Part shown: positions 52,997 through 61,527 of the stretch, piece after piece | How positions within the stretch are numbered: the stretch's first letter is position 1 | Layout: every line of letters starts with the position of its first letter | Assembly (NCBI GenBank): GCA_947486185.1 | Contig: CANKTH010000004.1 | Location: 1 to 64,000 of the forward strand | DNA: 64,000 nt | DNA from: Deltaproteobacteria bacterium | Lineage (GTDB): Bacteria; Myxococcota_A; UBA796; SXON01 | Direction: 5' to 3' | Program-made: the position numbers and the translations under genes | The notes under the pieces: model-generated | What the model was told of the DNA's origin: nothing | Database searches by the model: none | What the model saw: the letters and a program-made list of their open reading frames with translations, nothing else

Positions 52997-55327
52997 TCAC
53001 GTATCGCCGCTTTTGCCAGCCCCCGCACGCCCTTCGAACTCCGTCACCTTCGCCAGGTCCGCCATGCCTCGTGGTGGGCCGTCGGCGAGCGAGAGTCGGC
53101 AGCGCATGTTCCGAAAAGGATATCCAAAGCCGCTCTTCCCCTGAAGGTGCGAGGGCAGCAGGTTGTTGATGTTCAGCTCCACCAGATCGAAGAGTCCGCC
53201 TTCTTCGTTCGCCGCCCCCGCCGGGTTCCACCAGCTCGCCTGGGCGTGGACCGTACCGGACATCACCTCGTACGTGGCCCGGATCTTTCGTTTCGCCCTG
53301 CCAAAATGGCTCTCCACCCACACCCAGGCGCCGTCCTCGATGCCGGGAGTGATAGCGCCCAGCCGGAGCAGGTCATCCGGGTGTACGTCGAGGCGCGGAA
53401 AAGGGTTGAACACCCGTAAGCCCGGCACATTCCGGTGCTCCGAGTTGAAAAAGACGCTCACCCGCGCCCCGGTGATGAGGGTGAGGGGGTAGAGCTGGTT
53501 CAGCTCGGGCTGCAGGCTCACGTCGTAGTGCGGCACTTCGAAGTGGGGCAGGGGATCCAGGCCATAGCGGGCGAACTCGGTTGAGTAGAGCTCGATCTTC
53601 CCCGTAGGCGTCCGAAAACCCGGGAGGCCGTCTTCGCGGAGCTCTCCCCGCTCATAGCGTCGGTAGCGGGTGCCCGGGCACATCGGCGTCTGCTGGCGCA
53701 GGTTGTCAAAGTCCTGGCCCGAAGAGCGGATCATGTGGGTGAACAGGCCCTGTACATCGGGGAAGGGCCAGGCCCCGGGGTCGAGGCGACGCCCCAGGTC
53801 CAGCACGAGCTGCATGTCCGAGCGGGACTCACCGAGGGGTTCGATCGCCTTGTTGATCGCCGAGAGCTGGTAGAACGAGTTCCGGATGCCGTCGCGCTCG
53901 GCGTAGGTGCAGACGGGGAACACCACGTCGGCGAAGGCGACCGGCGTCGGCGTCATGAACAGGTCGCTGCAGGCGACGAAGTCCAGCTTACGAAAGGCGC
54001 GACGCACCCGGGCCGGGTCGGCGAAGGAGCCCGTGATCGTGCCGGTCGATTGGATCCACGCCGCGCGGATCGGGTAGGGCTGACCGGACTCCATCTGATC
54101 GACCAGGCGGTCTCCCTGACCGTAGGGGATGCCGTGCTCGAAGAGCGGGTAACGATCGAGCCCGATCTTGGGCTGTTGGACCGCGGGGAACGCGTCCGAC
54201 GCGACCCCGCGCCGGGGCACCCCGAAAGGGTGCCTCACCACCACCATCCCGCCGGGTACGTCCACCTGCCCGATCAGGCTCCATAAACACGCGATGGCGT
54301 GGGCGGTGGGAATACAGTCCGCGTTCATGTCCACGCCGATGCCCCACTGTACGGATGCGGGACGGCTCTGGCCAAAACGTCGCGCCGCCCGACGGATCTT
54401 CTCGGCCGGAACGCCGGTGCGCTCGGCCGCCCACTCGGGCGGAGTCTCAGCTACCCGTGCGGCCAATTCGTCGAAACCATGGGTCCACTTCGACACAAAA
54501 TCGGCGTCGTAGAGCCGCTCCACGATGATCACGTGCAGCATGCCGAGGGCGAGCGCGGCGTCCGTGCCCGGGCGTATCGGCAACCACTCGGCCGCGCGTG
54601 ACCCGAGCCAGGTCAGGCGGGGGTCCACGACGATCAGCTTGCTGCCCCGTTTCATACAATGAACGATCCACGAGCCCAAAAACCCGTCCGGATTCGACTC
54701 GGTTGGGTTGCAGCCCCACACCAGGATGGTCTCCGGCACCTGCCAGTCGGGACTGTCGTAACGTTCGACGTGGTACTGGCTACAGTCGGCCACCATGAAG
54801 TCGCCCGCGAGGGCCGAGAGGCACGCCTGGCGCGGCATGAAACAGGCGTTCCCGTTGGCGGGTCCACAGGCGAAGTAGTTGGGGCTGCCGAAACTGTAGG
54901 CCAGCCGCGAGATGTAGGGGCTGATGTCCCGCCCCGTGCCCTTGAGGAACACCACGCTCTCGGGCCCGTCGGTCGCGCGCGCCTTCTCGAAGGCCGCCGC
55001 CGTGAGGTCGAGCGCCTCGTCCCAGCTTGCCCGCCGCCATTTGCCCTCACCCCGCTCCCCCACCCGCAGCAGCGGGTAGAGCAGCCGGTCCGGGTGGTAG
55101 ATGGTCTCGAGCCCGGCGAGCCCGCGCGGACACATCTCGCCCTGGCTGAAGGGATTTGCGGCATCCCCCTCGATCTTGACGAGGCGACCCTCCTTGTTGG
55201 TGTGGAGCAGCACCCCGCAGCCACAGTGACAGCCGGGCGGACTCCAGCAGATGCTCCGCGTGACCGTGTGGCCGTCTTCGGTGAATCGCCAGTTTTGCGG
55301 CCCCTTCCCCCGCGGATGCGGGTTCAC
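52997..55327 (-). CDS. Molybdopterin-dependent oxidoreductase (DMSO-reductase family catalytic subunit)
   Basis: This is a 776-residue enzyme. The N-terminal Fe-S region has clustered Cys (CWSPPGCHCGCGVLL) with the fourth Cys in MCPRGLAG, spaced like other family members. The likely metal-ligand Cys is in CGPANGNACFMPRQ. Pterin-binding blocks include ILVWGCNPTESNPDG, IVVDPRLTW and TGTITGSF, and a C-terminal molydop-binding domain begins near LTLITGARV. There is no Tat signal, so it is probably cytoplasmic. The GTG start overlaps the stop of the methyltransferase gene. Its natural electron-transfer partner may be the small Fe-S protein encoded on the other arm (59813-60157). The substrate is unknown; it belongs to the radical SAM cluster by gene coupling. 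Confidence 0.88.
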   Translation of the reverse strand: MNPHPRGKGPQNWRFTEDGHTVTRSICWSPPGCHCGCGVLLHTNKEGRLVKIEGDAANPFSQGEMCPRGLAGLETIYHPDRLLYPLLRVGERGEGKWRRASWDEALDLTAAAFEKARATDGPESVVFLKGTGRDISPYISRLAYSFGSPNYFACGPANGNACFMPRQACLSALAGDFMVADCSQYHVERYDSPDWQVPETILVWGCNPTESNPDGFLGSWIVHCMKRGSKLIVVDPRLTWLGSRAAEWLPIRPGTDAALALGMLHVIIVERLYDADFVSKWTHGFDELAARVAETPPEWAAERTGVPAEKIRRAARRFGQSRPASVQWGIGVDMNADCIPTAHAIACLWSLIGQVDVPGGMVVVRHPFGVPRRGVASDAFPAVQQPKIGLDRYPLFEHGIPYGQGDRLVDQMESGQPYPIRAAWIQSTGTITGSFADPARVRRAFRKLDFVACSDLFMTPTPVAFADVVFPVCTYAERDGIRNSFYQLSAINKAIEPLGESRSDMQLVLDLGRRLDPGAWPFPDVQGLFTHMIRSSGQDFDNLRQQTPMCPGTRYRRYERGELREDGLPGFRTPTGKIELYSTEFARYGLDPLPHFEVPHYDVSLQPELNQLYPLTLITGARVSVFFNSEHRNVPGLRVFNPFPRLDVHPDDLLRLGAITPGIEDGAWVWVESHFGRAKRKIRATYEVMSGTVHAQASWWNPAGAANEEGGLFDLVELNINNLLPSHLQGKSGFGYPFRNMRCRLSLADGPPRGMADLAKVTEFEGRAGAGKSGDT

Positions 55328-56037
55328 GCGAACACCAGGATGGACATCGGGATCTCGGGCTCAGGATCGTGGGCGTACAACCAGCCAAGATCCTCGTCGG
55401 CCACCGGGTCGCCACGCAGCACCTCGTAACGCGCCAGCTGCTCCCGCCGCGGCGCCTCGGCCCGCGCTGTTTGGCACAAGCCAGCCGCGAAGGCGAGGCC
55501 TATCCAGGTATTGGCGTCCGGATGGGTCTCGCCGGGGTCCTGGTGGTGGCGGAGCGCCGCGCGCAGCCGCAGCAGCCGCTGCTGGGTGGCATTTTCCGGT
55601 GTAAACGCCCAGTCTTCCACCAGCGCGAATCGCCCGCCGGGCCGCAGCCAGCCGCGCACTGCCGTCAGCATCGGCGCAAGTGCCTCCTCGCGCAGGTGGT
55701 GGAGGGTGGCCATCGCGTAGATGCGATCAAAACTCCCGGTGGGGAAGTTCAGCGCTCGGTGATCCGCGCAGATGACGTGGGCCGGCAGGCGGCCTAGCGC
55801 GGCGCAGAAGGCGGGCGAGACATCCGTCACCGTTAGAGACGCCGGTGCAAAGGCCAGTATCTGGCGGCTGACCACGCCGGGGCCAGCCCCGAGCTCCAAG
55901 ACGTCTCCGGTGGGGGGCGCCAGGCGCAAGGTCGCGGCGTCCACCGCAGAAGGGCTACGTCCCGCGGTGTAGGCGACCGCTCCGGCGTCCCAATAGTCGG
56001 CACCATCCGTACGAATTGGCGTAGCCATACGGCTCAA
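55324..56037 (-). CDS. Class I SAM-dependent methyltransferase
   Basis: This is a 237-residue Rossmann methyltransferase: motif I GDVLELGAGPGVVSRQIL, then SLTVTDVSPAFCAAL, FDRIYAMATLHHL and LRPGGRFALVEDW. It looks like the UbiE/COQ5-type or methyltransferase 11 group acting on small molecules. A TTG that overlaps the upstream TGA, or the ATG at 56028, is the start. It lies between a radical SAM/SPASM protein and the molybdopterin enzyme in one coupled operon, so it probably methylates an intermediate of that pathway. Confidence 0.85.
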   Translation of the reverse strand: MSRMATPIRTDGADYWDAGAVAYTAGRSPSAVDAATLRLAPPTGDVLELGAGPGVVSRQILAFAPASLTVTDVSPAFCAALGRLPAHVICADHRALNFPTGSFDRIYAMATLHHLREEALAPMLTAVRGWLRPGGRFALVEDWAFTPENATQQRLLRLRAALRHHQDPGETHPDANTWIGLAFAAGLCQTARAEAPRREQLARYEVLRGDPVADEDLGWLYAHDPEPEIPMSILVFA

Positions 56038-57701
56038 TCCCGTGAGGTCTCGTGTTGTTCTACCGGCCGCCCCACCCGCTCCCCGTAACGATTGGCGTTG
56101 CCGAGCGGGATGGTCAGAGGGTCAAGCGTGAGCTCGCCGAGGAGCGTACGACGTTCGGCCTCCGTCGGGACGTGGATCTCCGAGCCCGTAAGTGAACGGG
56201 CGACCAGGGTTTGCGCCAGATCGTTGATGGTCCAGCGTAAGATCTCACGGTCCTGGGTGCAGCGATGGGGGTCCAGGCCGTCGAGCTTGCCTGACGCCAT
56301 CGCGGCGTCATACCGACATCCGCCGCCGCACAACGCGACGAGCGGGCACTCGTGACAGTCCTTCCATCGGATTGGGGAGAGCTGGGCCCAACGATGGTAG
56401 TCCGGGTTGGTCTCGAGGTCGAGGGTCTCCCCGAAGCGGTAGCTGTATTCGGGGGTGTAGGAGAAGCCGTCACAGAACGACCAGGTACCTCCTGGCTGTC
56501 CGACGATACGCCCCCCGCACGCGGAGCAGTCCTTCACCCGGTGAGCCCGGATGGCAAAAGGCCGCACACGCCGGTTGAACTGCTCGACATAGACGCCGCG
56601 GGACCTCGCTGCCGCGTAAGCCTCCAGCATCCGTCGGGTCCCGTCGAGCGGGTCGCAGGCATCGGCGTTCTCCGGCTGCCCATAGGGCGGGTGCAAGCAC
56701 GAGTTCAGGCCAATATCCAGCGGCTTGAAATGGTCGATCAGCTCGGGGAAGGTGGTGGCGATGTCCTCGGCGTTGTGTTTGGTGACCGTAACCGAGATGG
56801 CGGTGCGCACCTCGGCGGCCTGTAGCAGGCGATAACCTCGTTCAATCATCTTGAAGGTGGGCGCGCCGCCCTGGGTCAGGCGCCCGGCGTCGTTGTCCTC
56901 CCCGATAGCGTCGCAGCTCACGATCACGAACGTGTCGTGCTCCTTGAAGAACCGAGCCCACTCCTCGGTGATACGCGAAGCGTTGGTGACCAGGATCACA
57001 CACACCTTCCCGCCATAGAGCTCCGAGGGCGTGCGGCTGAAGTGTTCGATGACCCAGCGCACGAGCTCCGGGTGCAACATCGGCTCGCCGCCGTAGAGGA
57101 GCAGGTCCTTTTTACCGGGAGTACGCCGTGCATAGACGGCCCAGGCAGCGATCAGCGCCTGCGCCTGCTCGATGCTCATCCGCGAGCGCGACGCACGGGA
57201 CTCTTCGGTCTCGTGACAGTAGGTGCAACGAAAGTTGCAGAGCGTCGTGGGGACCAAAGTCAGCATTCGCATCGGCGAATCGTCCACCATGGCATTGAGC
57301 CGCCCAAGCCAGGTGGCGTCGAAGGTGTCGCCTTCGGGCTGGAGCAGGTGCAGGTTCGCCAGGCGCGCGAGAGCGCTCGGGTCACCGCCCGAAGCGACCC
57401 AGTCGGCGGGCGACAGCACGGTGTCCGGTACGGGATAGTCGGGGGGAACGTCGCCGATGCCGCCGCGCGGGATCGTGAAGGGCACCGGCCGGGACCAGAC
57501 CGGTGGAAAGAGAGCACGAAGCTCGGGACCGACGTAGGCGACCTCAAGGCTCAACGCGTGGAACACCGCGCAGCTCCCGTCAGGGAGGTCGTAGCGGTGC
57601 GCGTAGGGGGAGGGGTGTAGAGAGCCTTGCGACACGGGCACCTCCGCGGGACGGCGGGCGTCGGCCCGGACGTAGCATTCCGCTATCCGATAGCGTATCA
57701 T
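56034..57701 (-). CDS. Radical SAM/SPASM protein 1 (leftward arm)
   Basis: This is a 555-residue protein. Residues about 25-140 form an N-terminal domain (YAHRYDLPDGSCAVFHALSLE) also seen, in shorter form, in the third SPASM protein of this cluster. The radical SAM motif is TTLCNFRCTYCHETEE (C155/C159/C162). A C-terminal SPASM region carries auxiliary-cluster Cys (DCSACGGRI and DCHECPLVALCGGGCRYDAA). This architecture resembles anaerobic sulfatase-maturase and peptide-modifying SPASM enzymes. It is first in the leftward operon; its start codon lies within a palindrome shared with the divergent operon, 23 bases from that operon's first ATG. Confidence 0.9.
   Translation of the reverse strand: MIRYRIAECYVRADARRPAEVPVSQGSLHPSPYAHRYDLPDGSCAVFHALSLEVAYVGPELRALFPPVWSRPVPFTIPRGGIGDVPPDYPVPDTVLSPADWVASGGDPSALARLANLHLLQPEGDTFDATWLGRLNAMVDDSPMRMLTLVPTTLCNFRCTYCHETEESRASRSRMSIEQAQALIAAWAVYARRTPGKKDLLLYGGEPMLHPELVRWVIEHFSRTPSELYGGKVCVILVTNASRITEEWARFFKEHDTFVIVSCDAIGEDNDAGRLTQGGAPTFKMIERGYRLLQAAEVRTAISVTVTKHNAEDIATTFPELIDHFKPLDIGLNSCLHPPYGQPENADACDPLDGTRRMLEAYAAARSRGVYVEQFNRRVRPFAIRAHRVKDCSACGGRIVGQPGGTWSFCDGFSYTPEYSYRFGETLDLETNPDYHRWAQLSPIRWKDCHECPLVALCGGGCRYDAAMASGKLDGLDPHRCTQDREILRWTINDLAQTLVARSLTGSEIHVPTEAERRTLLGELTLDPLTIPLGNANRYGERVGRPVEQHETSRD
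57681..57695. promoter_or_regulatory. Perfect 7+1+7 inverted repeat near the start of the divergent radical SAM operons
   Basis: CGCTATCCGATAGCG is an exact palindrome with a one-base centre, falling in codons 3-7 of the leftward SPASM gene. Only 23 bases separate the two divergent start codons. It may be an operator for both arms, or an mRNA hairpin controlling the leftward gene. Confidence 0.4.
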
Positions 57702-57724
57702 AACTTACGAGGAGGCCGGCGCAG

Positions 57725-58483
57725 ATGTTCTCCACGGATCCGAGCCCGGCTCTGTCGCTTTCCCAGCCTCCGCGGGCGGAGCTCGGCGTGGTGGTGTTGG
57801 CGGCGGGCCGGGCGAGTCGGCTCGGGAGCCTCAAGCCGCTGGTGCCGGTGAGGGGCGAGGCGCTGGTCGCCCGCCTGATACGCCAGCTTCAGGCATTGAG
57901 CAGCGAGATCGTGGTGGTCACGGGGCATCGCGCCGACGAGGTGGAGGCGGGCCTGGGCGACTGCGCGTGCCACGTACGTTTTGTCCGCAACCCGCGGACC
58001 ACCGGGCTCGCCGGCTCGTGCGCGGTAGGCGTGAGCGGCTGGTCCCCTGAGTCCACGCCGTCCGCGCTGCTCGTGGTGCTCGGCGACAACGTGACAGAGT
58101 CCGCGTTGTTCGAGCGGGTTCTCGGGGTGGGCGGCGAGCTGGTGCTGGGCTGCTCCGACAGCCCGCTCGACGATGAAGCGATGAAGCTCCGCGCGAACGC
58201 CGCGGGGCGACCTGAGCGGCTCGGCAAGAGCTTGGGGCCGCCGGTGGTCGGCGAGTTTGTTGGGGTGTTCCTGGCTCGTGGCCGTGGCCTCGACCGGCTC
58301 CACGAGGTGTTGGAGCTCCACGGACCGGAGGGCGACCTCTGTGACGGGCCGCTCAACAGCCTCCTCGCCGACCCCGATCTGGACGTCCGCCTCGCCGACT
58401 GTCGCGGTATTCCCTGGATTGAAATCGATTTCCCGGAAGACGTGTCCCGCATGTCTGTGATGAGGTGGTCTCCTTATGCCTGA
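57725..58483 (+). CDS. Cytidylyltransferase-like nucleotidyltransferase (LicC/PntC/IPCT group)
   Basis: This is a 252-residue nucleotidyltransferase. The signature VVVLAAGRASRLGSLKPLVPV binds the NTP. ALLVVLGDNVTES supplies a metal-site Asp. The block DDEAMKLRANAAGRPERLGK and following GEFVGVFLARG match the EMKV/IGK-L/GE-IG region of phosphocholine (LicC), alkylphosphonate (PntC) and inositol-1-phosphate cytidylyltransferases. The end WIEIDFPEDVSRM is also typical. The expected reaction is CTP plus a phospho- or phosphono-alcohol giving a CDP-alcohol. A CDP-alcohol phosphatidyltransferase ends the same operon, fitting a route from activation to transfer. It is first gene of the rightward arm. 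Confidence 0.8.
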   Translation: MFSTDPSPALSLSQPPRAELGVVVLAAGRASRLGSLKPLVPVRGEALVARLIRQLQALSSEIVVVTGHRADEVEAGLGDCACHVRFVRNPRTTGLAGSCAVGVSGWSPESTPSALLVVLGDNVTESALFERVLGVGGELVLGCSDSPLDDEAMKLRANAAGRPERLGKSLGPPVVGEFVGVFLARGRGLDRLHEVLELHGPEGDLCDGPLNSLLADPDLDVRLADCRGIPWIEIDFPEDVSRMSVMRWSPYA

Positions 58484-59831
58484 TTCGCTCGCCGCGCCTG
58501 AGCCCCCCGCGCGCACGACCCGGTTCGAGAACATCGGCTGGACGGTGGGCAACCACTGCAACGCCCGGTGCGGACATTGTTATTCGTGGATTGTCCGAAA
58601 GGACAGTCGTGAGTTCCTCACCCACGACGATGTGGACCGTATCGTCGCCCAGCTGCTGCGGCTCGGCGTGAAGACTGTCAACCTGGGTGGGAACGAGCCG
58701 GTCTACACCCACGGTCCCGACCTTCGTCATACCCTTTTGCCGTACATTGTGCGCCGCCTGCATGAGGCCAATCTGCCTGTGGGTCTGACGACCAACGGAG
58801 TGTCCTTCACGTGGATGGCTGACCATCACCCCGACGAGCTCCGCCTCATCAACGACATCGATTTTTCGCTGGACTCACCGTATGAGTCGGAGCACGATCA
58901 CAATCGGGGCACCAAGCTCTATCGGCTGGTGATCGGCGCGATCCAGCGCGCCCGGGCGATGGGCATCGACTGCAGCGTCATTGCCTGTGGCATGAAAGAG
59001 AACTTTACCCCTGACTATCTATCGGCGTGGCTCGCGCTCACCAAGATGTTGGGCTGTGAGTTCCGTATCAACACCCTCAAGCCGGTGGAGCGTAGCCTCC
59101 TCCCGCAAATGCCAGATTCCCGACAGTTTTATGCCGGCTTCTCGTTCCTCATGAACCGTTCCAAGTGTATCACCCTGGGGGAGAGCTGCCTCACCGCCTT
59201 CACCGAGACCGGTACCGAAGGTTGCCCATGTGGTACCTCATCTTTCCGGATCAACGCCAAGACCGCCGACGGCCGGATCCCCATCAGCCCGTGCGTGTAC
59301 ATGCACGACTTCAAGGCGGGAGACCTGCTCGCGGACGACATCCTGGATATTGTAGGCAGCGCCGAATTCCGTACCTTTGCCCAACGTCGCCATGCACTGC
59401 CTTCGGCGTGTCGGGAGTCCGGGTGCTCCTTTCTCGAACGTTGTCGTGGGGGCTGCTCGGCTCGCTCCTACCTGGTACACGGGCACCTTGACGGCAAGGA
59501 TCCCTACTGTCCCCAGGAGCAGCTCGACTCCGCTGGCCGCCCGGACCTGCCGCATCGCCCCGAGATTGGCGTCGACCACGGCATTCGGGTACACGACAAC
59601 TACCTTTGTACCTGGATCGGTGAGGTGTCGTCCGACTATGAACACCCCACCTTGACCGCGCTCGATCAGTACCGGTTCCATCCGGGCGAGGGCGGTGACA
59701 CCCGCCATATGTCGGGGTGTAAACAGGTCAAACCCGGAGAGTCGGAAGGAGAGAGCCTCGCGCCGGCTTTGGTGTTGTTCGAGCCCTACGCCCCGCCTTC
59801 CCAGGAGCCGGAATGGCCGAACGAGGGCTGA
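58476..59831 (+). CDS. Radical SAM/SPASM protein 2
   Basis: This is a 451-residue protein. The radical SAM motif is VGNHCNARCGHCYSW (C28/C32/C35), followed by TVNLGGNEPVY as the GGxEP-like motif. The C-terminal half has many Cys in a SPASM/twitch-like pattern (EGCPCGTSSFRIN, SPCVYM, CRESGCSFLERCRGGCSARSY, DPYCPQEQ). The overall pattern is PqqE/AhbD-like. The last ~90 residues are unassigned. The start lies within the 3' end of the cytidylyltransferase gene (8-base overlap), and its own 3' end overlaps the ferredoxin-like gene. Confidence 0.88.
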   Translation: MPDSLAAPEPPARTTRFENIGWTVGNHCNARCGHCYSWIVRKDSREFLTHDDVDRIVAQLLRLGVKTVNLGGNEPVYTHGPDLRHTLLPYIVRRLHEANLPVGLTTNGVSFTWMADHHPDELRLINDIDFSLDSPYESEHDHNRGTKLYRLVIGAIQRARAMGIDCSVIACGMKENFTPDYLSAWLALTKMLGCEFRINTLKPVERSLLPQMPDSRQFYAGFSFLMNRSKCITLGESCLTAFTETGTEGCPCGTSSFRINAKTADGRIPISPCVYMHDFKAGDLLADDILDIVGSAEFRTFAQRRHALPSACRESGCSFLERCRGGCSARSYLVHGHLDGKDPYCPQEQLDSAGRPDLPHRPEIGVDHGIRVHDNYLCTWIGEVSSDYEHPTLTALDQYRFHPGEGGDTRHMSGCKQVKPGESEGESLAPALVLFEPYAPPSQEPEWPNEG

Positions 59832-60157
59832 TCGTCGACCTCCAGAGCTGCACCGGCTGTCACGCCTGTGAGGTCGCGTGTAAACAGGAGCATCGTTACC
59901 GGGTCGATCAGTGGGGCATCAAGGTTGCCCAGATCGGGCCCTATCACGGTCGTGGCGACCGGTGGACCTGGACTTTTGTGCCAACGCCGACGGATCTCTG
60001 TAACCTGTGTCGGCATCTGACCGTCAAGGGCCAAGCCCCGAGCTGTGTACATCACTGCCCCACCAAGTGTATCGAGGTGGTGGAAGGGCCGGAGGCGGTC
60101 GCCGACGCCGTGCGTCTCGTCTCGGGCAGCGATCGATGGGTGTTTTTCAACAAATGA
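59813..60157 (+). CDS. Small 4Fe-4S ferredoxin-like protein (short DmsB/PsrB-like)
   Basis: This is a 114-residue protein with QSCTGCHACEVACKQEH (CxxCxxCxxxC) and a second Cys set (DLCNLCRHL...SCVHHCPTKC), enough for about two [4Fe-4S] clusters. The pattern is that of the electron-transfer subunits of molybdopterin oxidoreductases, which usually are near 190 residues with four clusters, so this is a reduced version. It overlaps genes on both sides (ATGA with the downstream radical SAM gene). I infer that it feeds electrons either to the radical SAM enzymes or to the molybdopterin enzyme on the other arm. Confidence 0.85.
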   Translation: MAERGLIVDLQSCTGCHACEVACKQEHRYRVDQWGIKVAQIGPYHGRGDRWTWTFVPTPTDLCNLCRHLTVKGQAPSCVHHCPTKCIEVVEGPEAVADAVRLVSGSDRWVFFNK

Positions 60158-61527
60158 GCAGGGTCCTCCTCGTTCAGGCGCCGCTCGGCCGTAAGGAGCC
60201 GCCCGTCTTGCCGCTCGGCCTCGCGTGGTTGGCGTCGGGGCTGCCGGCCGACCAGCCGGTCGCCATCTACGATCCCAATGTGGATGAGCGACCGGTGGAG
60301 GAGGTGATCGACACCTTCCGGCCCGACGTGGTCGGGGTTTCGTTGAGGAACATCGACACCACACAATACAAGGACCCGTACTGCTTCTTCTCCCACTTCC
60401 GTCCGATGGTGCAGCGCATACGCCGCAAGGTGGGACCGGAGACGCCGATCGTGGTGGGTGGCGCCGGCTTCAGCCTGTTCGGCGAGGCGGTGATGCGCCG
60501 CGTGCCTGAGATCCACTACGGGGTCCACCTGGAGGGAGAGCTCACCTTCGCGCGTCTGCTTGGGGCGCTGGAACCTGGCGGTCAACCTGAAGCGGTGCCG
60601 GGAGTGTACCGGCGGGTCGGCGAGGAGGTCCGGTTCTCGGGACCGGGGCCGCGCGCGGTGTTGACCGAACACCGACCCCGGCTCGATCTCGTCGACGTCA
60701 AGCGCTACGCCCCCTACGCCAAGAACTACGCGATCGGCATCCAGACCAAACGAGGCTGTGTGCTGGCGTGCGCCTACTGTACCTATGTCACGCTGAGCGG
60801 CAGTCAGCTCAGGCTACGTTCGCCTGACGAGGTGGTGGACGAGGTGGAGTGGTACGTGCGCGAGCACAACATCACCGAAGTCTTTTTCGCGGACACCGTC
60901 TTCAATCTCCCTCCGTCCCATGCCCGGGCCATCGTCGAGCGCTTGATCGAGCGAAAGGTGCAGGTCCGCTGGCGCGCCTATCATAACGAACGGACCTTGG
61001 ACGCAGACTATATGCGCCTCGCGGTGGAGTCCGGCTGCACCGAGTTCACCTTCTCTCCCGATGCCTGGAGCCAACGTTCGTTGACCTACCTGCAGAAGAA
61101 CGTCCGGCAGGAGGACATCTTGCGTAGCTTGGAGCTCGTCCGCGCTACGCCCGGCGCCTGCGCCAACTACAACTTCATGATCGGCCTGCCCGGCCAGGAT
61201 CTTCGGGAGCTCGCGGGTATGCTGCGCTTCTACGCCTATGCACGGCGGCAACTGGGTCGCCGGTTGTGCGGCTTTCGGCTGGCTTATGTGCGGGTGGAAC
61301 CCGGGACCCCGCTCCATGTTCGGCTCTACGGGCAGGCCGACCCCGCCGGCCTGCTCCCGGACGGGGAGCAGGATCTGCGCCGGCTCTTCCAGACGCGCAC
61401 CGGCGACGCGCTGATGGACCGTTTTTGTACCCTCACCCAGGTACATCTCTGGCCCCTGTCCCGCCGCCCACTGCCTCAAGCGGGCGACGAACGACGCGGG
61501 CACCTCCGAGGGGTGTTCGATGTCTGA
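60154..61527 (+). CDS. Radical SAM protein with B12-binding-type N-terminal domain
   Basis: This is a 457-residue protein from the ATG overlapping the ferredoxin stop. The ORF start at 60007 is an artefact. Residues 1-165 form a Rossmann-like domain of the cobalamin-binding type (RVLLVQAPLGRKEPPVLPLGLAWLAS, then PDVVGVSLRNID and PIVVGGAGFSLFGEAVMR). I do not see the His of the DxHxxG cobalamin motif (YDPNVDE sits there), so B12 may bind base-off without it, or not at all. The radical SAM motif is KRGCVLACAYCTYVTL (C202/C206/C209). B12-type radical SAM enzymes do methylations, ring contractions and rearrangements. The substrate is presumably shared with the rest of the operon. Confidence 0.88.
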   Translation: MSRVLLVQAPLGRKEPPVLPLGLAWLASGLPADQPVAIYDPNVDERPVEEVIDTFRPDVVGVSLRNIDTTQYKDPYCFFSHFRPMVQRIRRKVGPETPIVVGGAGFSLFGEAVMRRVPEIHYGVHLEGELTFARLLGALEPGGQPEAVPGVYRRVGEEVRFSGPGPRAVLTEHRPRLDLVDVKRYAPYAKNYAIGIQTKRGCVLACAYCTYVTLSGSQLRLRSPDEVVDEVEWYVREHNITEVFFADTVFNLPPSHARAIVERLIERKVQVRWRAYHNERTLDADYMRLAVESGCTEFTFSPDAWSQRSLTYLQKNVRQEDILRSLELVRATPGACANYNFMIGLPGQDLRELAGMLRFYAYARRQLGRRLCGFRLAYVRVEPGTPLHVRLYGQADPAGLLPDGEQDLRRLFQTRTGDALMDRFCTLTQVHLWPLSRRPLPQAGDERRGHLRGVFDV

